Counted from the stretch's first letter, positions 1 to 14,278 are shown. The stretch is 64,000 bases of DNA from Gonapodya prolifera JEL478 (GCA_001574975.1 KQ965747.1:288520-352519); one strand, 5' to 3'. The notes: a model not told the origin generated them from the letters alone. Made by a program: numbers and translations.

Positions 1-200
1 TCGCTTCAGAATTCCTTCACCTGGGGGCAGCGGTCGCGGGTCCATCGCTCTTTCGAAGTTAAACAGTCGCCAAGAACGGAAGCTTTGGACGCAGCAAGGG
101 AGCACTCCGCCTCCGGACCAATCCACGTTCACAGAATTTGATTTTGATTGCATTTTCTAAATCCGATTACAACGTAGTTTCTTCTCCAGTGGCGATACCC

Positions 201-3200
201 TCACGACGCTCCTCCAGCAATCCCTGGCTTCAGGTAACCCCATTCGCCCGCCAATCCAGCATAGTCACCGAGACCGGTATCCATCATGTCTATCCCGTTC
301 ACCGAAGCAGCACCGTACATACCCCGGTTGCTTCCGCTTGCTGACGGGTCTTGGGAGCCGTCTTGGTCAGTGGCGCTGCTTGCTCCATTTGCGTTCATGT
401 CAACTCCCGACTCCTGTGCGCTCCCGTAGTAGTCTGAGAGCGTGACTGGCTTTCGAATTTTATACCACGTATGGCTTGGTACATGTGAATCTGACAAACG
501 ATCAGCAGGAAATGAAAATCACGGTGGGTCCTTGGTGGTCACAGAATGGGAAACGGTTGCAAGCACTATACGCACCACTCGTGTACGTCCCCAATTTGAA
601 ACACGCCGCGCAAAGATCAACCTCACGGCATTTCGCGCACGTGAACCGTGTGCCCTCGATTGGTTCTGTTCCGCAGTCGTCGCACTGGAGTGAGGTGATC
701 AGCAGGCAATGTTCCCGAATAGAGGAGACGAGTTAGATTGGATGATGTGGTTTCAATAAAACACAGATCACAGAGCCACGTGTTCGACGGATCACTCACC
801 GCAAAACCGTTATGCACCCTCCTCCCCTCTTCCGCCGCCCTCGCCATCCTCCGTTCCTGCGCTTCCAACCACCTCTCGAGCCTACTCAACTCTCTCTCTT
901 CGTCCGTTTCACCATTCCCACCCAGTCCAAGCCCATCCTCCCCAGCTGGCACCCCACCAAACTTCTCCACCACTTCCGCGGCACTCAACCCCTCCAACGC
1001 GCCCTCGTACTCCTCCTCCCCGTCGGACACATCCCATTCCTCCTTTTTCTTCGCAATAGCTCCTGGTGGGATCCCGTCCCACCCGCCCTGGGGACCCGAG
1101 GGAGCGTCGTCCAAGTCCATATCAATATGTCCCCGATCGGACACAATCGTCATGGCGCCCTTGTACTTGGCCGTGTACCGCCCGCCTGACGTTCGCGTGC
1201 GCCGGGCGGCAAACTTGCTCCTCGGGCGTTGGGCGCCGTCAATCGAAGACCCGACAAAACTGCTCTGGCCGTCGTCGTCCATTCCCCCCTCCGCATTGCC
1301 ATCTTCGCTGCCCTCCTCGTCCGTCGACAGTCCCGAAGTTCCCTCGTCTCCTTCCCTTTCCACTTGCCCCTGCATCGCCTCGAACCCAGTCGCCGGGGGG
1401 TCCAGCCCGGCCTGCCCCCGCGTCCTTTTGAGACTCTCCTCGAACGTCACCTGCTGCACCAAGTACTCGGGCGTGATGCCCATCTTCTTCGCCGCGGCCG
1501 TGTCTGCAAAGTACAGCGACAGCTTCCAGTGCAGGGGAGCCCAGTGTGACGGTCCCTTGGGGTCCGCTCCCCCGTTGGGAGCCGCGTTTGGTGCGGCAGT
1601 GGCAGGGGCAGTGGCAATGGCGGTGGGAGGGGCACCAGCGGCCATGACGCGTTGGGACGATTTGTGACCCTGGTGGGGCTGCCCGCCTGCAGGTTCCGGG
1701 ACCTGAGCCGCTGTCGGAGTCGCCACCGCTGGGGACTCCACCCCAACCACGCTTGTCGTCGAGGCGATCCTCGCGACCCCATCGGGCACTTTGGGCTTGG
1801 CCGACTGCCCGTCAATCTCCACAATCGAATCCCCCCACGTCTTGCCCGTATCCAAATCCACGGGCTTGAACCCACCCAGGGGCGTCTTCATCTTCAAGTC
1901 TCTTCCGTACTCGATCCGCGCCAGAGCTTGCTGCTGTGCCGGCGTGAGCTGGTTCGGGTTCGTCGTCGCGGCGGGGGCGGGGGCGTCCATGTGTAGGAGG
2001 CCCGAGCCCTGCCCTGACGGAACGTATTTGCGTGCAGGTGGGGCCGTGGGTTGCGCGGGGCGAGGAAGGTTTTGGTATTTGGTCCAGTCGATGTGGGGGA
2101 CACGGGCGATGGGGATGGGCGCAGGGATTGGTGGGCCGGTCTGAGGATTGGCGTTGAAAACGTACGTGGTGAAAGGTGAGTGAAGCGTGGAAGCTTTTAT
2201 CTGAACACAGGCATTTGAAGGATTATCCATGCTGCAACAAAGCGATCCGGCGACGTCGAACTCGGTCCTTGGTCACTCCTGCCCTTCAAGGTACTCACCC
2301 CACCCACAACCTGCTCTGCGAATGCCATTGGGTCCTCAATCGCCTTCTCCTTCAATCCCTCGAGAACTTTTATATCTCTGTCGCACTGCTCAAGCTGCTG
2401 CCTCAGAAGCGCCATCACATGCTCGACAGTGTCGTAATCCTCCCGGGCCGCATTGGCGCGATCCTCGGCAGTGTACCGGAGCCTCTGGGTCACTTCCCGC
2501 ACACCATACGTGGGGAGCGTAGACTGTCGCCGGAGCGGCTGCGGCTGGTTCGAGTATTGAAGTTGTTGTTGCTGTTGTTGTGGAACAATGTGAGGAGTAG
2601 GATGGGCTGCGTACTGACCAGGGAGTGGGGCGGGAGAAGGATGAGCCATTGTGTTCTGAGAGTGAGCGTACGTTTGCGTTGTCGGAGGTGCGGATGTGCC
2701 CGGGGACGCGGCATGGAAGTTGTTCGGAACAGGGAGCCGGAGGATGAGACTCGGTTTCCCCGGCGTGGACGTTACACTGAGACGACGGGTCGATTCTGAT
2801 GCGCCCTGTGCTCCCCCTTGTTCGGATTCCTCTTTCATCGTCATCGCTGCTTCCCCTTCGTTGGTCTGTGGCATCGGTGCAGGACTTTCCCTCATTGCAT
2901 GTCCACCTTCCTCTGCACCGGGACCTTCCCCAGGCAGAACCGAGTTTGGAGCAATGTTAATGCTGTGGGTGCTGCCTGCCCTGCTCACGTCTGTCGTGAC
3001 GTTCCCGTCCGTTCTTGGATTCCCCGTGCATGCTGGATATTCGACGGCTCCGTTCTCCACCTTACTTCCCCCCACCCCCGCCACATCCTGCAGATCACCG
3101 TCGACATCTAGCATCGCCTCATCGTCGACGTGCGCCTGCTCTTCCGCCGCCGTCGTTGCTGCTGCTGCCTCCTGTTGCTGTTTGGCCGCGGAGAACTCGC

Positions 3201-3312
3201 CTAGCGTCGTCCCTGCTGCGTGGATTTGTCTCAGAAACGAAAGAATCGGACTCGAAGTATGTGGGGTCGCACTTGTCGGTGGTGCCGCAGAGGTCGCCTC
3301 TTCTGCTTCCAT
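201..3312 (-). CDS. ZZ-type zinc finger protein, probably chromatin or transcription related
   Basis: The product starts at the ATG at 3312 (MEAEEATS), directly after an unrelated upstream frame. The N-terminal exon is rich in Ala, Thr and Gln, with a Gln run near 2570, then a predicted coiled-coil stretch (VEHVMALLRQQLEQCDRDIK). The middle exon (about 2190-760) is acidic and low in complexity. The last exons carry a ZZ zinc finger: CDDCGTEPIEGTRFTC then CAKCREVDLCAACF (about 690-580). After an intron of about 80 nt with a GTGCGT donor, the HVPSHTWYKI end of the finger follows (about 490-460). The tail is Gly/Ser rich and stops at 201. ZZ fingers bind peptides such as histone H3 tails. I do not recognise the full-length family, so a chromatin role is an inference. 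Exon borders in the middle are approximate. Confidence 0.72.
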
Positions 3313-3616
3313 TCTTTGAAGTTTTTTGTTTGAAGTGAAGGCAGGCTGAACACCCAACGATTCTGCCAGAGAATACATACATACTTTCCAGCAACCCTTC
3401 CACTGTGAAATCATACATTCATTTCTGCAAAAGCTAAGAAAGTACAATTTCCTTCTGATCTTTGTTCTGATTTTTTGTTAAAAATCTGCTGCCAATTATA
3501 CCTAGCAGTTCCGAAGTAGTACAGTAGACAGTAGTGAAGAACGCCAAAACAATACAGCTAAATAGACAGGTCCCATGCGACAATCACTTGTGGTCTCAAA
3601 CCCCACGAGAGACGTC

Positions 3617-4789
3617 TTACCTGTTCCCTCGTCCCCTCACAGTCGGAATCGGCATGGACGTTTCCGCCATATTGACAATTGGCGACCTCGTGGCATTTCG
3701 GGAAGTGACTTCGTCCACGACAATCAAGTCCGAATCGACGACAAGTGTTCTCCCACTTGCGTGGGAGGGGCGAGGGTCCGGAGCGTAGGACTGGGACTCG
3801 ACGGTAAAGTGATGCTGATGACCTAGTTGGACAGCTGCTGTTTGGCGCAACTCTGTTGCGAATCGCCTCATGTAGGTGCAGTAAATAACGTCAGAGACGA
3901 TCAGTGCGCCCCAGACCAGAACAAAGAAGTGGAGTGAGTCAGAAGTCAACTGGGTGGTGAACATTCGGTAATTCTGCATCTTTGAAATATCTGAATCTTA
4001 CCTGATGTCCATGGAGCGCAAACTGTACCAAATCTACCACCATTACCAAGACGCTACTTACCAAAAGCCTCAAGGTCGCGGAGAACCTGTTCGAACTCCC
4101 TGCCAGCGCAGAGTTCGCGGCAAATCCTGTCGCAGTCTTGCGCCCTGCGAAATGCACATCCCGGAAATAGTCCCGAAGGTAGTAGATGTGCAGAAAGATG
4201 AAAGTAAAATTGACTGCCACTTTGAACATAGATCCAGCGAAGTCTGTCGCTTCATGATCTTCGGTCGTGAGGGGACCGCAAAGTCGAGGCAGAACCGAAC
4301 AGCACCCATAATCTGAGACTGTAAGTGCACCATTTCCCGATATTTCCAACAAGATACAAAGTGAATCCGATCCTGTCGGGGCATGCGGGGGGGAAAAGGA
4401 TGATGTTAATACCGTATTTTTCCCCTTCTTTCCCTACTTCCTCGGTCTCAACACGAACTTACCCAATTGCCGGATTGCACGCGTCGTTATCACTGATGAA
4501 AACCATCATGGCAGAAAGCATCGATGGCGCGACGGTCAAGATGCTGCGAAACCGCAACGATGCCGGGAATTGAAGACTGCCAAGTCCGGTAGAAATGGTA
4601 CGAGATGACAAGCTGCGCGACTACGCTGGCGTGTCCATCGCGACAGGACAAAAGGGGCGAGAACTTTGTTGAATGCGTCGTTGGGATAGCTCAACTTCCC
4701 AACGTGATGGAGCTCACGTACACCTGCATTTGCAGCGGGGTGTCGCTCCCGTCCGCGAAGTTTGAGTATTCGGTCCCAAGTTCTGACAT
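3617..4789 (-). pseudogene. Seven-helix membrane protein family, cluster A copy 1 (broken)
   Basis: This is a member of the family whose intact copies lie at 6681-8005, 51854-53138 and 54222-55533. Exon 1 is readable (MSELGTEYSNFADGSDTPLQ from 4789). Exon 2 (about 4620-4470) matches the family only if frames are switched: a base is missing in the segment matching QLVILVTF, and about four extra bases (AATT) follow the segment matching PDLAVF. The third coding segment runs straight from KWCTYSLRLW into VLPRLCGPLT near 4290, so the fourth helix, an intron and the start of the next exon are deleted. The last two exons (helices 5-7, DSLHFFVLVWGALIVSDVIY) remain readable to the stop at 3617. I call it a pseudogene. 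A short functional variant is unlikely given the frame breaks. Confidence 0.72.
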
Positions 4790-5136
4790 CGTTCCCACAA
4801 CGGATTCTCGTGACAGCAAATGAGATGTGTCTTTTTAGTTCTGGGAGAATGAGGGAAGATCGTAAAAACCTTTCAAACCTTGGGAGGCTCCGATCTTTTG
4901 CAAAGCAAAGATAAGGAATGGTCCAGAACTTCAACCGAGAGATGCGGGGGATCGAAAATAATGCAATGCGAGTAGTCAAACTGCATAGAGTCGTAGGATG
5001 GTGGGTCATCGACCATGGTTCAAGATAAGGAATCTTTTGTCGATCCCCCATCGCTTTCTCCGAATTATGTCAAAGCAATAATTATGGGAACAGAAAAGAA
5101 ATGTTCAAAAACTATAATCAAACGGATGAAAGTCGA

Positions 5137-6400
5137 TCAATGATAACTTTCAAAACATGCGGAATTTCCATTTGGTTTACAACAGATCGCCGAAATTGCA
5201 AGGGGCATGTTTGGCGACGTTGTCACCCTCCCAGAGTGTTGAGCAACCGGATCCAAAGAGAAGTAGTCACTACTTTCCAGCACGATAGTTCCCGGTGGGC
5301 TAACGGGCCTCCGAGCCCCGTACGCTTCTTGGACCAAAGGCTGCATCGAGAGCTGGGCCTCACGGTGTAAGTCGTTCGCAAAAACGCGCATGTAACTACA
5401 ATAAATAATATCCGAAAGTATCTGAGCGCCCCAGACGAGGATGAAGAAGTGGAGAGGATCTGAAGTGAACTGACCGACACCCGCGACGTAACCGAAATCA
5501 AATACTTCCACGTTCTGCCAAGAATGCGAAGTCACAACTCACGAATTTCCGGGCGGAAAACTGGACAAAATCTACCAGCATTACCAAAATACTGCTCGAA
5601 AATAGTCTCAGAGTGGCATAAAATCGATTCGTTGGGGTAAGAATCGTGAAGCCGAGACTTCCAGAAAAAACATCACCGAAATAGCTCCACAGTAGTGTAC
5701 GTGCAAGACAATAAAGGCTAGGTTCACAACAGCACCAGAAATTCAGCCCATCCAGTCTGTCCACTGGAGCGGCTCTGGTGTGACGGGACCGCTGCAAAGA
5801 CGAGGTAAAACCCGTGTTGCAGGCGAAACGGCCCACCACCTGAGCGGACCAAGCATCAAGCCATTGCTTCGCATTCGTGAAAAACTCTTGTTGATCTCTC
5901 GCCATTGGAATGTCAAGGCGTGTGATCCAATGAGCAACCCCTCGAGCAGCATGATCCCCAGATTCCGCCCATAGGAAAGAAGCCAGACCCTCAGTGCATA
6001 AGTGCACCATTTCCCAATGTTGCCAAAGTAAAAGAAAGTGCAAGCGATTCTAGTTTTATGATTCGCTGAGGGGTTGTTATCCCTTTCTTTCCCTGTTCGT
6101 CCGCTCAGGCGCCACTCACTGAAGAGCGGGATTGCAGGCGTAATTGTCCGAGATGAACACTACCAGAGCAGAAATCATCGATAGAGGATCGTGAAAACAC
6201 TCAAAAACTTCGAGGATGCCGGGAAGACCGGCAGATCCGGCAAGAATGTAAACCCAATTGGCAAAGTTGAGCAGCCAGATACTGATTCGTAAAGGCGATT
6301 CGGCCACATACCTCGCAAGCACGACGGACTTCACATACACCTGAATCCGCACTTCGGTTTCGGCAGGATCCACCAAGTTGGTAAATTCCGCTCCAGCCAT
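5137..6400 (-). pseudogene. Seven-helix membrane protein family, cluster A copy 2 (broken)
   Basis: The start (MAGAEFTNLV at 6400) and first exon match the family. Exon 2 (about 6290-6116) reads family residues in three different frames (FLPDLPVFPAS, then ALVVFISDNYACNP), so it carries frameshifts. The exon with VLPRLCSGPVTPEP meets an in-frame TGA just after TDWMG (about 5743-5741), with ISGAVVNLAFIVLH continuing in the same frame behind it, and a further shift before YFGDVF. The exon ending in LTFQW is followed by GC, not GT, at the expected donor (about 5905). The last exon (TSDPLHFFILVWGAQILSDI) is well preserved. Several independent lesions make loss of function likely. Confidence 0.75.
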
Positions 6401-6680
6401 CCTTGCGCCGGGCAACCAGCCGCGATGTCCAGTGTGGTCGGTCTTCAGTGATTCACGGTGACGGCCATGACTTTGACCGCCCTAGTTTGATAGGAGCAAC
6501 AAAAGACCCTAAGTCTGCCTCTAATTTGAGATGAGTTTGGTGTCTTTATCATCGAGCAAAATTCTAACAGACGGTGCATCAAAATAATTGAATAATGTTG
6601 CGATATTAATGTGTGGTGCGCCTGATCAATCAATATAGTCCAAATCCCAGACGTCAACGTTCATTTCGCATTGACACGGT

Positions 6681-8005
6681 TCATCGCTTCGCCGGAGGGA
6701 CTGGGCCAGGAATCTCCAATGGTACGGGCCGAGGGCTTGTGTGAGCCCCGTCCAGTTCCACGTACTGAACCCCGCTTGATGTTACCGCCGCAGTTGCGGG
6801 TGGGGGTTGAGGAGTCGCTCGAGCACCCATTGTGTTGCTAGGAAAGGCAAGGAATTGTGCCTCCCGATGTAGCTCCGTTGCGAATCGCCGCATGTATCCG
6901 CAGTATATGATGTCAGAGACGATCTGCGAACCCCACACTATGATGAAATATTGAAAAGGGTCGGATGAAAACTTGAAAGTTTGTAGGATAGTGTAAGACT
7001 TGGGAGATACCTTCATTGTCGGTGGAGGACAATATCAACTCACCACTCTCCGAATGGAGTATTGCAATCCATCGACAATCATCACGAGAATACTGCTAGC
7101 GCAAAGAGCCAGAGTTGCTGTGAATCGGCCTGTCCTTGGGGCCACAAGTGTGGACCCGTGCTGCTTCGCCGGAAGATCTCCAAAACCACTGGGGTGGAAG
7201 ATCTCTCGAAAGTAGTCCCACAGGTAGTAGACGTGTAGAACAATAAAAATCAAGTTCTGGAGACCGTTGAAGCTTGACCCAAGGATATCTGGAAGTTCAC
7301 TTGGGGTTTCCGGCCCACACAGACGGGGGAGAAGGCGAACCGCAGTTGTTGAGACACAGTACCTGGTACATAGGTACGTCTCGTTTGAAGCACATGAGAG
7401 CATGTCGAACGTTCGGAAAGACTCACCATTGAAAGGTCCCCGCTGAAATAAGCATCGAGAACAAAAGCAGTAACACAAGAACGATGTTTCTCCGATAAGA
7501 CAGCAGCCAAATCCGTAACGTGTATGTACACCATTTTCCAATAGCGCCCAAAAGAAATAGCGAGCAGCCTGCCCTGTGAACGGTGTGACCGTGCCGAAGT
7601 CGCGGTGGCAGTCACGATCGTCAAAACCCACCAGTAGAGAGGCCATCGGGACACGAAAACTCACTGAATGCCAGGGTTGCAGCTGTAGTTGTTGGAAATG
7701 AACACCACCAACGGAGACAACATCGAAAAAACGATCGTGACGAGGCTCAGAATGCGCAGGTTGCTCGGGAAGACGGCGAGGTCGGGAATAAACGTAACGA
7801 GGATAACGAGCTGCGAAATGAAGCTAGCGGTGATAACGTGAATGCCATGAGAAGCATCGTTACCACGGCGATCGGTTTGACTACATTGAATCGGGGAACA
7901 GGCACACAGCCCGTACCTGGACAAAGTGATCGAATTGACGTAGACCTGCAGCTGCAGGGTGGAATCTGAAGTGTCGGCGAAGTTTGTGAGGGTATTGGCG
8001 GCCAT
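6681..8005 (-). CDS. Seven-helix membrane protein of unknown function, cluster A copy 3 (intact)
   Basis: It starts with MAANTLTNFADTSD at 8005. I read five exons: an N-terminal exon ending SITLSR; one with SQLVILVTFIPDLAVF and LSLVTIVFSMLSPLVVFI; one with GAIGKWCTYTLRIWLL and NIVLVLLLFSMLISAGTFQW (ends at a GTGAGT donor near 7430); one with NLIFIVLHVYYLWDYFREI and CASSILVMIVDGLQY; and one with PFQYFIIVWGSQIVSDIIYC. This gives about seven hydrophobic helices, with a short N-terminus and a Pro-rich cytoplasmic-looking tail ending at 6681. The layout resembles an orphan seven-helix receptor, but I see no known receptor signature. It is the most diverged of the intact copies. Function is unknown; the clustered duplication suggests a role in sensing or another fast-evolving trait. 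Confidence 0.75.
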
Positions 8006-8412
8006 CTCAGCTGGTCTTGCAGCTTTTGCGTCCTTTCCATCGAGGGAGAAACAGGGAGGCTGAAGAGGGCGGAAGCCACGTCAGGTAACGTCATTTCCAT
8101 TCCAGCAGTGGGAGATCCAGCATAAATAGAAATGCGAATCACCTGTGTGCAACTTTAGTCCTACCAATTGTGTCGCGGGTCAGTTAGCGATGTACATAGG
8201 GGGACGGAACGACTGCACCGACATGAAATATGCGTGACACTATCGCAAATAAAGATTCAGGAGTCAGATAAAATCTTTCGGCATTTGGGGAAGTCGTAAG
8301 TTGAATAATGTGCGCAACAAATTGAAACTACAAAGTAAAAAGTAATTGCAAGCCCCATCCTCTTCTCCCCCTACTTCCCCGCGTCGCTGCGTGGCTAGGA
8401 ATCAACACCGAA

Positions 8413-11400
8413 ATGTCATTTCCCATGTCGTCAATGTCCACAGACGACCAGATTACGGTGGACATGACTCTCGGTGACTCTCAAGCTCTTCCCGAAGCCG
8501 ATGCCATCAATCAAGACGAAGGAGCACCTTTTCGCCAATCAATCAGCATAATAGCAAACGTGTTTCCGCCGGATCTTGCACCAGGACTCGCTCAAATAGA
8601 GCGGACGAGTCCTCACAACAACTTTTTCGTTGGATCGGCGGGAAACACCGACATGACTGTGGATGATTCCGCGCAGGAGCCTGAAAAGTCATCGAGTAGC
8701 GAAGTGCAGTGGTTTTTGAGGTGGGATTCGAGTCTGAATGTCGGTTCCAACAAAGGAACCTTATGTAAGCACTGCATGACCTTTGTTTTCATGCTCCCCA
8801 CGCACGTACCCACGAACGGATGCTTTATCATGCTCATTCAAACCACCACAGGCTGAATCAAAGCCATGAGTACCCCGTGGGATACTCCTCTGTCCGTTCA
8901 TCACACCAGCGATTCCGTGAGGTACCGGTGACAGGGAGATTCGAGATTGAAATACGCTATAACAGAAAAATTGAAGGTTCGGCTCCGAATGCGTGGTTCG
9001 ACCCTTCCTTTTGACGACTTTTCCAACCTGTCGAATTAACACATCAGCGTTTCGCAGCATCGGCCGTGTTCTGACTGCAGCTTATGATGCACACTTGTCG
9101 GGGAGTGACGATATGTCGACTTCCTTAAACTACGATGAGCGAGCGGAATTCGACTCCCTAGGGTCAGTCTTCCACCTTTATTCCTTCATTGCGTATACAC
9201 ATCTGCTTCCTCGTCACAGCATCATGTTAGACTGCTCTCGCTGTGCTGTTCCCAACATCACAACGATTTCGACGATTCTGGTACGGTGTGCCTTGCTCGG
9301 ATTCAATACGCTTCAGCTGTACACGGAGGATACGTACCAGGTAAAGGGGGAGCCCTTCTTCGGATACTTTCGGGGAGGATACACAGAAGCTGAATTGAGT
9401 GAGGTCGATAGACTGGGATATGAACTGTGAGTGATGTGTCCACGAGCCATTTCACAGCTTGGAAGTGGTGACTTTGCGTCGTAGAGGAATCGAAGTTTTC
9501 CCCAACATTCAAATGCTAGGACACATGGGCCAGGTCCTACAGTGGCCTCGCTTCTACAATATCAGGGAGTAAGTAACCGCGAACGATCCCGCGTGTCGAA
9601 CGATGAGTACACGAATAATCTTGCCTACAGCAACTCTGAAGTCCTCCTTCCATCGGACCCCCAAGCCTTCCAGCTCATTCGCTCCATGCTTCACAGTGCT
9701 ACGTCCCCCTTTCGCTCTAAAAAGATCCATCTTGGCATGGACGAAGCTGCGGGCGTCGGTGAAGGACGGTACAGGCAGATCTACGGGTACAAGGAACCAG
9801 TGGAAGTTTTCAAAGAGCACCTCAGAAACGTTGTCAACGAGGTGGAAGCCATTGGAAGAGAGCCTCTTGTATGGTCCGATAGTGAGTGGAAGGATCTTGG
9901 ATACTGGATGAAAGTGTGATTGAAAACATCTCCGTCAATCTACCTCCACCATAAATAGTGCTCTTTTGCCTACCCGCTGGGTCAACATCTCTCTCCTCGT
10001 ATTATGATTCTCCACCAATTACCCTACCTGCTCCAGCTCCCGCGGGGGACCCTCACTCTCTAACCCCTGTTCGCTTTTCTGCGTCAGAATTGCCCCCAAC
10101 TGCGGTACGTCCGAGTACACCCGGTGGCTCCTCTCTCCCCACACCTCTTCCTGTCGCCCTCCCGACTCCGACCCTTCCGGAACCCATTATACCGCGGTCG
10201 TGCCAACTGGTTTATTGGGACTACTATCACACTCACAACCAAACATACGCGCGAAAATTGAGAGAACATCGGTCAATGCATCCTACTGGCCGAGCGCCCT
10301 GGTTTGCTGGCGCTGCGTGGACATGGTCTCGCTTTTGGTGTGCGCAAGGTTTTGGAGAAAAAGTTGGCACCGCAGCCGTGAGAGCATGCAAAGAAGAAGG
10401 TGTCAGAGACGTCTTCGTGACGTGTTGGGGGGACGATGGCGGCGAGTGTGAACTGTAAGTGACTTGCAATCGTGGAACATTCGTGAGATGTTGTCTAAGT
10501 GTCCAAACCCAGCTTCTCGGCACTCCCAACCCTCGTTTTTTGGTCTCGCCATGCCTATACCTCGTCACCCTCTTCTTTACCTCCAGATTACACGGCCCCC
10601 GATGACCGTACGGTCATGCGATCTATCTTTGCCGCTGTATGTGGTGGCGATTGGGATGCATTCGCGGTCGCGTCTGCGGTGGACGAGCTGGGCGGCAGAG
10701 GCGTTGATGTAGTAGAAGATGGAGGGACACATTTCATGGTGAGCCCAGTGTAAAAACTACGACAATGCTAGTCTGAAATCCATGCTTCGTATGTATAGGC
10801 AAATACCAGCAAGTGGATGCTTTGGATGGATCCCGTATATGGATTCCTGGACGCACAGCTGGAAGGCTACGATGTTCAAGGGTACTACCAACAGGTATAC
10901 GATGCTCATAACTGGGATGTGTGGTTTGGGCATGTCTGATCCAAAGTTGATTTCAGATCCACCAGAGTCTCGCGAAATCCGTACTTGCCACTTCTCAGTT
11001 CCCCCTCAACGCCGTTCTGGCCTTTCCAAGCCAACTCTCCCTTGTTTTGTCAATCAAACCCCTCCTTCGCCGGGACTTGGCGCGCGCTTATGCGGCTGGT
11101 GATCGGGAGGCAATGGAACGTGGTCTCCAAAGGGCCAAATGGTGTAGGGAGGAAGCCGAGCGCCTTCGAGAGGTTCACCTCGGGCAATGGGGAGAGCGGA
11201 ACAAAGTCTTTGGCGGAGAAATCTGTATGTGCCTCGATTTCGTCGTTCTGCGTACGGCTACTCAATACAAGATACTTCTATACAGTGGAATTCCGACACG
11301 CCGCACTCCTCTCCCGGCTCTCAACGCTCATTTCCCGTGTTTCATCCTTTTTGTCAGGCCGATCTCCTTCCATTCCTGAATTTGAAGTCGAACCCCAGCG

Positions 11401-11482
11401 ATTGTGGCCCGACGCTGGTGTGAACTTACTTTTGGATTATGCAAGAGCAATGACGCCATGTAGAGCAATGGGCCAAGGGTAA
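8413..11482 (+). CDS. Glycoside hydrolase family 20, exo-beta-N-acetylhexosaminidase-like
   Basis: This multi-exon gene encodes a GH20 protein that should release terminal N-acetylglucosamine or N-acetylgalactosamine. The N-terminal exon (MSFPMSSMSTDDQITVDMTL) is Ser/Asp rich. The substrate-domain part reads HEYPVGYSS, then VTGRFEIEIRYNRKIEG (about 8850-8990). The barrel begins with VMLDCSRCAVPNITTISTIL and NTLQLYTEDTYQVKGEPFFG (about 9220-9360). The catalytic Asp-Glu pair of GH20 is in IHLGMDEAAGVGEGRYRQIY (about 9728-9785). Later exons give PWFAGAAWTWSRFWC, VFVTCWGDDGGECELFSALP and a C-terminal helical part ending with an Arg/Leu-rich stretch and a stop at 11482. The enzyme could act on chitin oligomers or glycans. 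I see no convincing signal peptide in the first exon, so its location is uncertain. Confidence 0.8.
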
Positions 11483-11729
11483 TTTGCGATACGCGTTTGC
11501 TGCCGTACTTGGACGGCGAGCCTCGTAGCTTCTTGCGACATAGTAGCTGAATATAAGGAATAACAAATGAACCTGCACGAAAGGTATGAGTTGAATACAT
11601 GTACGATATTGCGATTCGTGTGGTATTGAATTAGTAGCACTCTCTGGCGCTACACTGGATATTTTACAGCATATTACGCTCAACATTGTTACAGGACATC
11701 GAAGCTCGGTCGAATTACTGCTACTTCGT

Positions 11730-12781
<1,052 letters not shown>

Positions 12782-13278
12782 TCAATCACGAGCAGATTCC
12801 TCCCGTCCTTAAGCCAAGGAGTTCGCCAGATGAACTCACCGATGTTCCTATCATGTCCAGTCTCGGTAAAGGCGAGGAAATTGTTGATGAAGTCGTTTTG
12901 CGATTTTGATACCCCACCTGAATCTCGATCAAGTGTTCGGTAACTTCGCCACAATCCCGAATAATTTGCGTACATTTTGTCTGCTTCAAACAAAACACAT
13001 ATTTAATCAACGTCAGGTCCTTCAAGTCCTTCGAACCTTGACCCTTGCCGTACACTGCCATGTTGCTTCACTCCATTTAAAGCGGCCCGCTCCTCCTCCA
13101 CCCTCGCCTCGACCTGCAGCCAAAAGGTACTTTAGCGCCCATAGGTCACTTCCACCTTTTCTAGCCGCCGTGTATACAGGTCTAGTGCCTCCCCGGGCAC
13201 CGATCCAGTCTTCGCGTTCCCCTCCCCGTCCAAAAATGAGGCCAGTCGAGCCGCGAAGGTGGTCTTTGCTCCACGATG

Positions 13279-14278
13279 TCACTGATCCGTCACATCCTTC
13301 TTTCGCGCGACAACGCCAGGAGCTCCGAGAAGTAAGTGGTTGTGAAAAGAGGTGACACAACCACTTACTTCTTCTCCAACATCAAGGTCCCGAATGCTCC
13401 AAACTCGGCCAATGTTGCCTTCAAACATGACAACGGCGTTGGGCCAACATGAGTGGTTGAGCAATGACAGTGCGGGGTAGATCCCGACACCAACATCCGT
13501 TAAACCGGGTTGGTATATGGAGAAGGTGTATTTTCGAAAGCTGCCGCCGTGCAGAAGTGTCTTGATTTCCACGTCACTTTGACTCCGAGAAAGAATGCGG
13601 TATGCACGTACCTGGCAGAACAGCGTCATCATTTCGGCTTCCGTCGGGCACGATGTCGACTGAAGCGAGGATGCAGTCCCTAAGTGCTCGAGACATGGCG
13701 CAAAACTCTGAAAATTGGGGCGAACTTCGAAACTGGTCAAGGTCTAATTGTGAAGAAGTGATAGCGGGGGCCTTAAGGGAAAATATCCACACCGAAACTC
13801 AGGACTTTCTAGTGTTTCGATGGCCTTCCATCCTTTTGGTTCCTTCTGGCCTCTCAACCATGCTCTCGCAAGGACTCTAACGGGTGCCGGGACAGTGCCG
13901 ACCCTTGGATCCACTTTTCGGCGTTCTTCTATTTGGACAAATGTTCGGCACTCTCCCTTGTGCTCGGACCAGTCAGCTCGTTGGCAATTTGCATCGCAGT
14001 AGCGTACACGGTGGCACTTTGCGCACTGACTAGGGGGATCGTGCGTGAAGCAGAGATGACACACCGTTGAGAGGCATGACGTGATGGGGGCAGAAGCATA
14101 CGGGTGCTCGCTGAGGAGAAGGGTGCCTACGGGTGGTCCTGTTAGCGGTGGTGGACGTGGTCCTGCGAAATAAAGCAGCATCATTCACCCTTTTTGACAG
14201 CCGATTTGACGATGTTCCACGTCCTTTCCCTGAAACCGCTTCGACAGTTAACGGGTCATATGTTTTAGCTCGCTCCAT
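13279..14278 (-). CDS. MYND and SET domain protein (SMYD-like)
   Basis: The start is MERAKTYDPLTVEAVSGKGR at 14278. It is joined across a short intron (GTGGAA ... CGCAG, about 60 nt) to a segment with PPVGTLLLSEHPYASAP, which matches the SET-N region of SMYD proteins. The MYND zinc finger follows: CHLCFTHDPPSQCAKCHRVR and YCDANCQRADWSEHKGEC (about 14060-13945). The SET core reads GIYPALSLLNHSCWPNAVVM, with the NHSC substrate/SAM motif, then RDLDVGEEV near 13390. After GEE there is a GTAAGT donor, then a likely exon with YFSELLALSRERR. I could not find the post-SET CxCxxC cluster, so the 3' end is uncertain and may be truncated. Lysine methyltransferase activity is expected for the family, but the substrate is unknown. 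Confidence 0.68.

Noticed and set aside
738-1667. 309-codon open frame on the plus strand
   Set aside because: It is antisense to the Pro/Ser-rich exon of the ZZ-finger gene; its Ser/Pro composition is the mirror of that exon and no domain is visible.
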